Source: Zwartia sp.
Lineage (GTDB): Bacteria; Pseudomonadota; Gammaproteobacteria; Burkholderiales; Burkholderiaceae_B
NCBI GenBank assembly: GCA_030653405.1
Contig: JAURZO010000082.1
Coordinates: 1-12,635 of the forward strand
Reading direction: 5' to 3'
DNA: 12,635 nucleotides
Below the pieces are notes generated by a model that saw only the letters and a program-made list of their open reading frames with translations, had not been told where the DNA came from and ran no database searches. Below, piece by piece: positions 12,496-12,635 of the stretch (its first letter is position 1; every line of letters starts with the position of its first letter). A program made the translations under genes and the position numbers.

Positions 12496-12635
12496 GTAAG
12501 CGTCCAGCGAACACATCTTGTCATTGGGCCTTACTATGCGGTCGTGGGTGCCGACTTCCAGCGGTGTGGCAATAACTCTTCGATCTGACTGGCTTTCTGT
12601 GTTGGTAGTCGAGTCAGAACGTCCTTGATATAGGC
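12496..12635 (-). mobile_element. IS66-family insertion sequence, one end (partial)
   Basis: The terminal sequence GTAAGCGTCCAGCG starting at 12496 is the typical IS66-family inverted-repeat tip (GTAAGCG), and the transposase TnpC end lies just inside it. IS66 elements duplicate 8 bp of target, so CAAACAAC (12488-12495) is the expected duplication; its partner would be past the right edge. The element has inserted into helicase fragment copy 3. Confidence 0.8.
12534..12635 (-). CDS. tnpC: IS66-family transposase TnpC, C-terminal end (partial)
   Basis: The last 33 residues of an IS66-type TnpC transposase are visible (AYIKDVLTRLPTQKAS, then QIEELLPHRWKSAPTTA) and a TAG at 12534-12536. The pattern AYxxDVLTRLP...I.ELLPHRW is the standard C-terminal end of this DDE transposase. 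The rest, including the DDE catalytic residues, is beyond the window. The stop lies 38 bases from the IS tip, as expected. Whether the element is intact cannot be judged. Confidence 0.85.
   Translation of the reverse strand, partial: AYIKDVLTRLPTQKASQIEELLPHRWKSAPTTA

Noticed and set aside
1..12635. CRISPR array or tRNA attachment site
   Set aside because: No regularly spaced short repeats were seen, and no cloverleaf-like tRNA sequence was found; the only long dispersed repeat is the helicase fragment.

Overview
The window most likely comes from a betaproteobacterium of the Burkholderiales, perhaps Alcaligenaceae. This is an inference from two Bug-type periplasmic receptors, paired family III CoA-transferases, a small outer-membrane lipoprotein cluster and an IS66-type element. 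It reads as an accessory region assembled from blocks with different base composition: the 60-base sample 4141-4200 has 22 G/C, while 9661-9720 has 39 G/C.

Block 1 (418-7782, + strand) is a tight eight-gene catabolic operon: family III CoA-transferase, acyl-CoA dehydrogenase, MaoC-like hotdog protein, BadH-like short-chain dehydrogenase, Bug receptor, PaaI-type thioesterase, second Bug receptor and an alpha-methylacyl-CoA-racemase-like protein. An IclR-type regulator (7789-8622, - strand) converges on its 3' end. Together they suggest capture of a carboxylic acid in the periplasm, activation to its CoA thioester, epimerisation if the acid is alpha-branched, dehydrogenation, processing to a beta-hydroxy/beta-keto acyl-CoA, and recycling of dead-end thioesters. 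The SDR resembles 2-hydroxycyclohexanecarboxyl-CoA dehydrogenase, so an alicyclic or branched acid is a reasonable guess. No thiolase, ring-opening hydrolase or TctA/TctB membrane pair is present.

Block 2 (9039-10614, - strand) is a three-gene lipoprotein operon: a SmpA/OmlA(BamE)-like lipoprotein followed by two mutually related lipoproteins of unknown function. Its upstream region (10615-10801) carries three consecutive inverted repeats and separates it from a divergent gene.

Block 3 (10802-12314, + strand) holds HEPN proteins: a 178-residue protein with an RX4HXY motif and no adjacent nucleotidyltransferase, then a complete MntA/HepT antitoxin-toxin pair whose first gene may be translated from a leaderless transcript.

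The most unusual feature is a roughly 100-bp sequence present three times in the same orientation (34-129, 11365-11466, 12408-12495). It encodes on the - strand the C-terminal end of a UvrD/Rep-like helicase (motif VI, VGLTRA). These copies sit at the borders of the blocks: copies 1 and 2 bracket 11.2 kb, copies 2 and 3 bracket mntA-hepT, and copy 3 is cut by an IS66-family element that runs off the right end. The layout resembles successive insertions or exchanges at the 3' end of one gene.
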